A stretch of DNA of 64,000 nucleotides, from assembly GCA_003024785.1 (NCBI GenBank), contig PUQB01000407.1:165673-229672 (forward strand), read 5' to 3'. The notes beneath the pieces are model-generated. The model searched no databases and was not told the DNA's origin. It was given only the letters and a program-made list of their open reading frames with translations. Source of the DNA: Selaginella tamariscina (Eukaryota; Streptophyta; Lycopodiopsida; Selaginellales; Selaginellaceae). Positions 63,591 through 64,000 of the stretch are shown piece after piece (position 1 is the stretch's first letter; each line of letters opens with the position of its first letter). Both the position numbers and the translations under genes were made by a program.

Positions 63591-64000
63591 GTTACAACGT
63601 GCATTACACGTCGTTTCTACACAACCTTAAAGAGTGAAGTTTGACATAGGAACACAGCAAAAAGAGCAATTATAAATTATTCAATCAAGGTATCTTTTAA
63701 GAATATATTTCATTCCATTAAATATAGAATATTACTAAAATATTTTTGATATATTTTATAATTAGTATTTTTAAACCAAATTTAAAGCTAAAATAAAATT
63801 TAATAAGTAAATTCTTAAATCACCAATATCTAAGGCCCTTAACTTAAACATAGAATTTTATTAAAATATTTCACATTTTATAATTAATATTTATTAATTT
63901 AGCTGGTTAAAATAAATTCTAAATCATATCCAATTAAGGTATATATTATGATGTAATATGTAAAAATTTCCATACAAAATTAAATTTCTCACTTACAATA
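63591..64000. repeat. duplicated upstream flank of the transporter unit
   Basis: A direct match to 39,790-40,330 upstream of copy B, including 'gtttctacacaac', 'gagtgaagt', 'ataaattattcaatca' and 'aattaaggtatatattatga'. It suggests that a further transporter copy follows outside the window. Confidence 0.7.

Noticed and set aside
1..64000. tRNA or rRNA genes
   Set aside because: I looked for a conserved tRNA T-arm sequence and for rRNA-like GC-rich stretches and saw none convincing; a covariance-model scan would decide.

Overview
The window looks like nuclear DNA of a land plant. It is AT-rich, its genes have GT-AG introns, and it carries plant-type families (a UDP-glycosyltransferase, LHT-type amino acid transporters, a YebC/TACO1 homologue), a Ty3/gypsy chromovirus and a short interstitial run of the plant telomere repeat TTTAGGG. 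A non-seed plant (fern, lycophyte or bryophyte) is my guess from the style of the genes and the DUF7869-type transposon protein; the sequence does not prove it.

Layout. 0.5-2.0 kb: a broken UDP-glycosyltransferase (minus strand). 2-7 kb: AT-rich spacer. 7.6-17 kb: insertion-rich DNA with decayed coding remnants I cannot name and a 50-bp-arm hairpin. 18.2-20.3, 41.9-44.0 and 47.5-49.6 kb: three tandem copies (A, B, C) of one eight-exon LHT-type amino acid transporter, all plus strand, each with at least one frameshift. 44.9-45.7 kb: the 3' part of a YebC/TACO1 gene (minus), cut off at the edge of copy C's upstream block. 52.8-59.3 kb: a decayed chromovirus with both LTRs.

The most unusual part is 25.9-39.8 kb. 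It looks like one large composite DNA element. It has an FCP1/NIF-phosphatase-like remnant, a leftward gene with a DNA-methyltransferase-like end (27.7-30.6 kb), and a rightward DUF7869 transposase-like gene (36.2-39.2 kb). Between the two divergent genes lie two arrays of a perfect 18-bp palindrome, GGCGGGATTAATCCCGCC, about 25 copies at 30.9-32.0 kb and about 17 at 35.3-36.1 kb. Spacers between copies differ between the arrays while the palindrome is kept. Related pieces lie after transporter copy C (50.1-50.7 and 59.8-63.6 kb), partly inverted and between the same host junctions, so the same locus appears twice with the insert rearranged.

Working together: the three transporters form a tandem family. 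Their spacing comes from insertions (7.6-17.0, 20.8-39.8, 50.1-63.6 kb). The last 400 bases repeat the DNA upstream of copy B, so a fourth copy may lie just beyond the window. One-base indels break almost every gene; either the genes are decaying or the assembly carries uncorrected indel errors.
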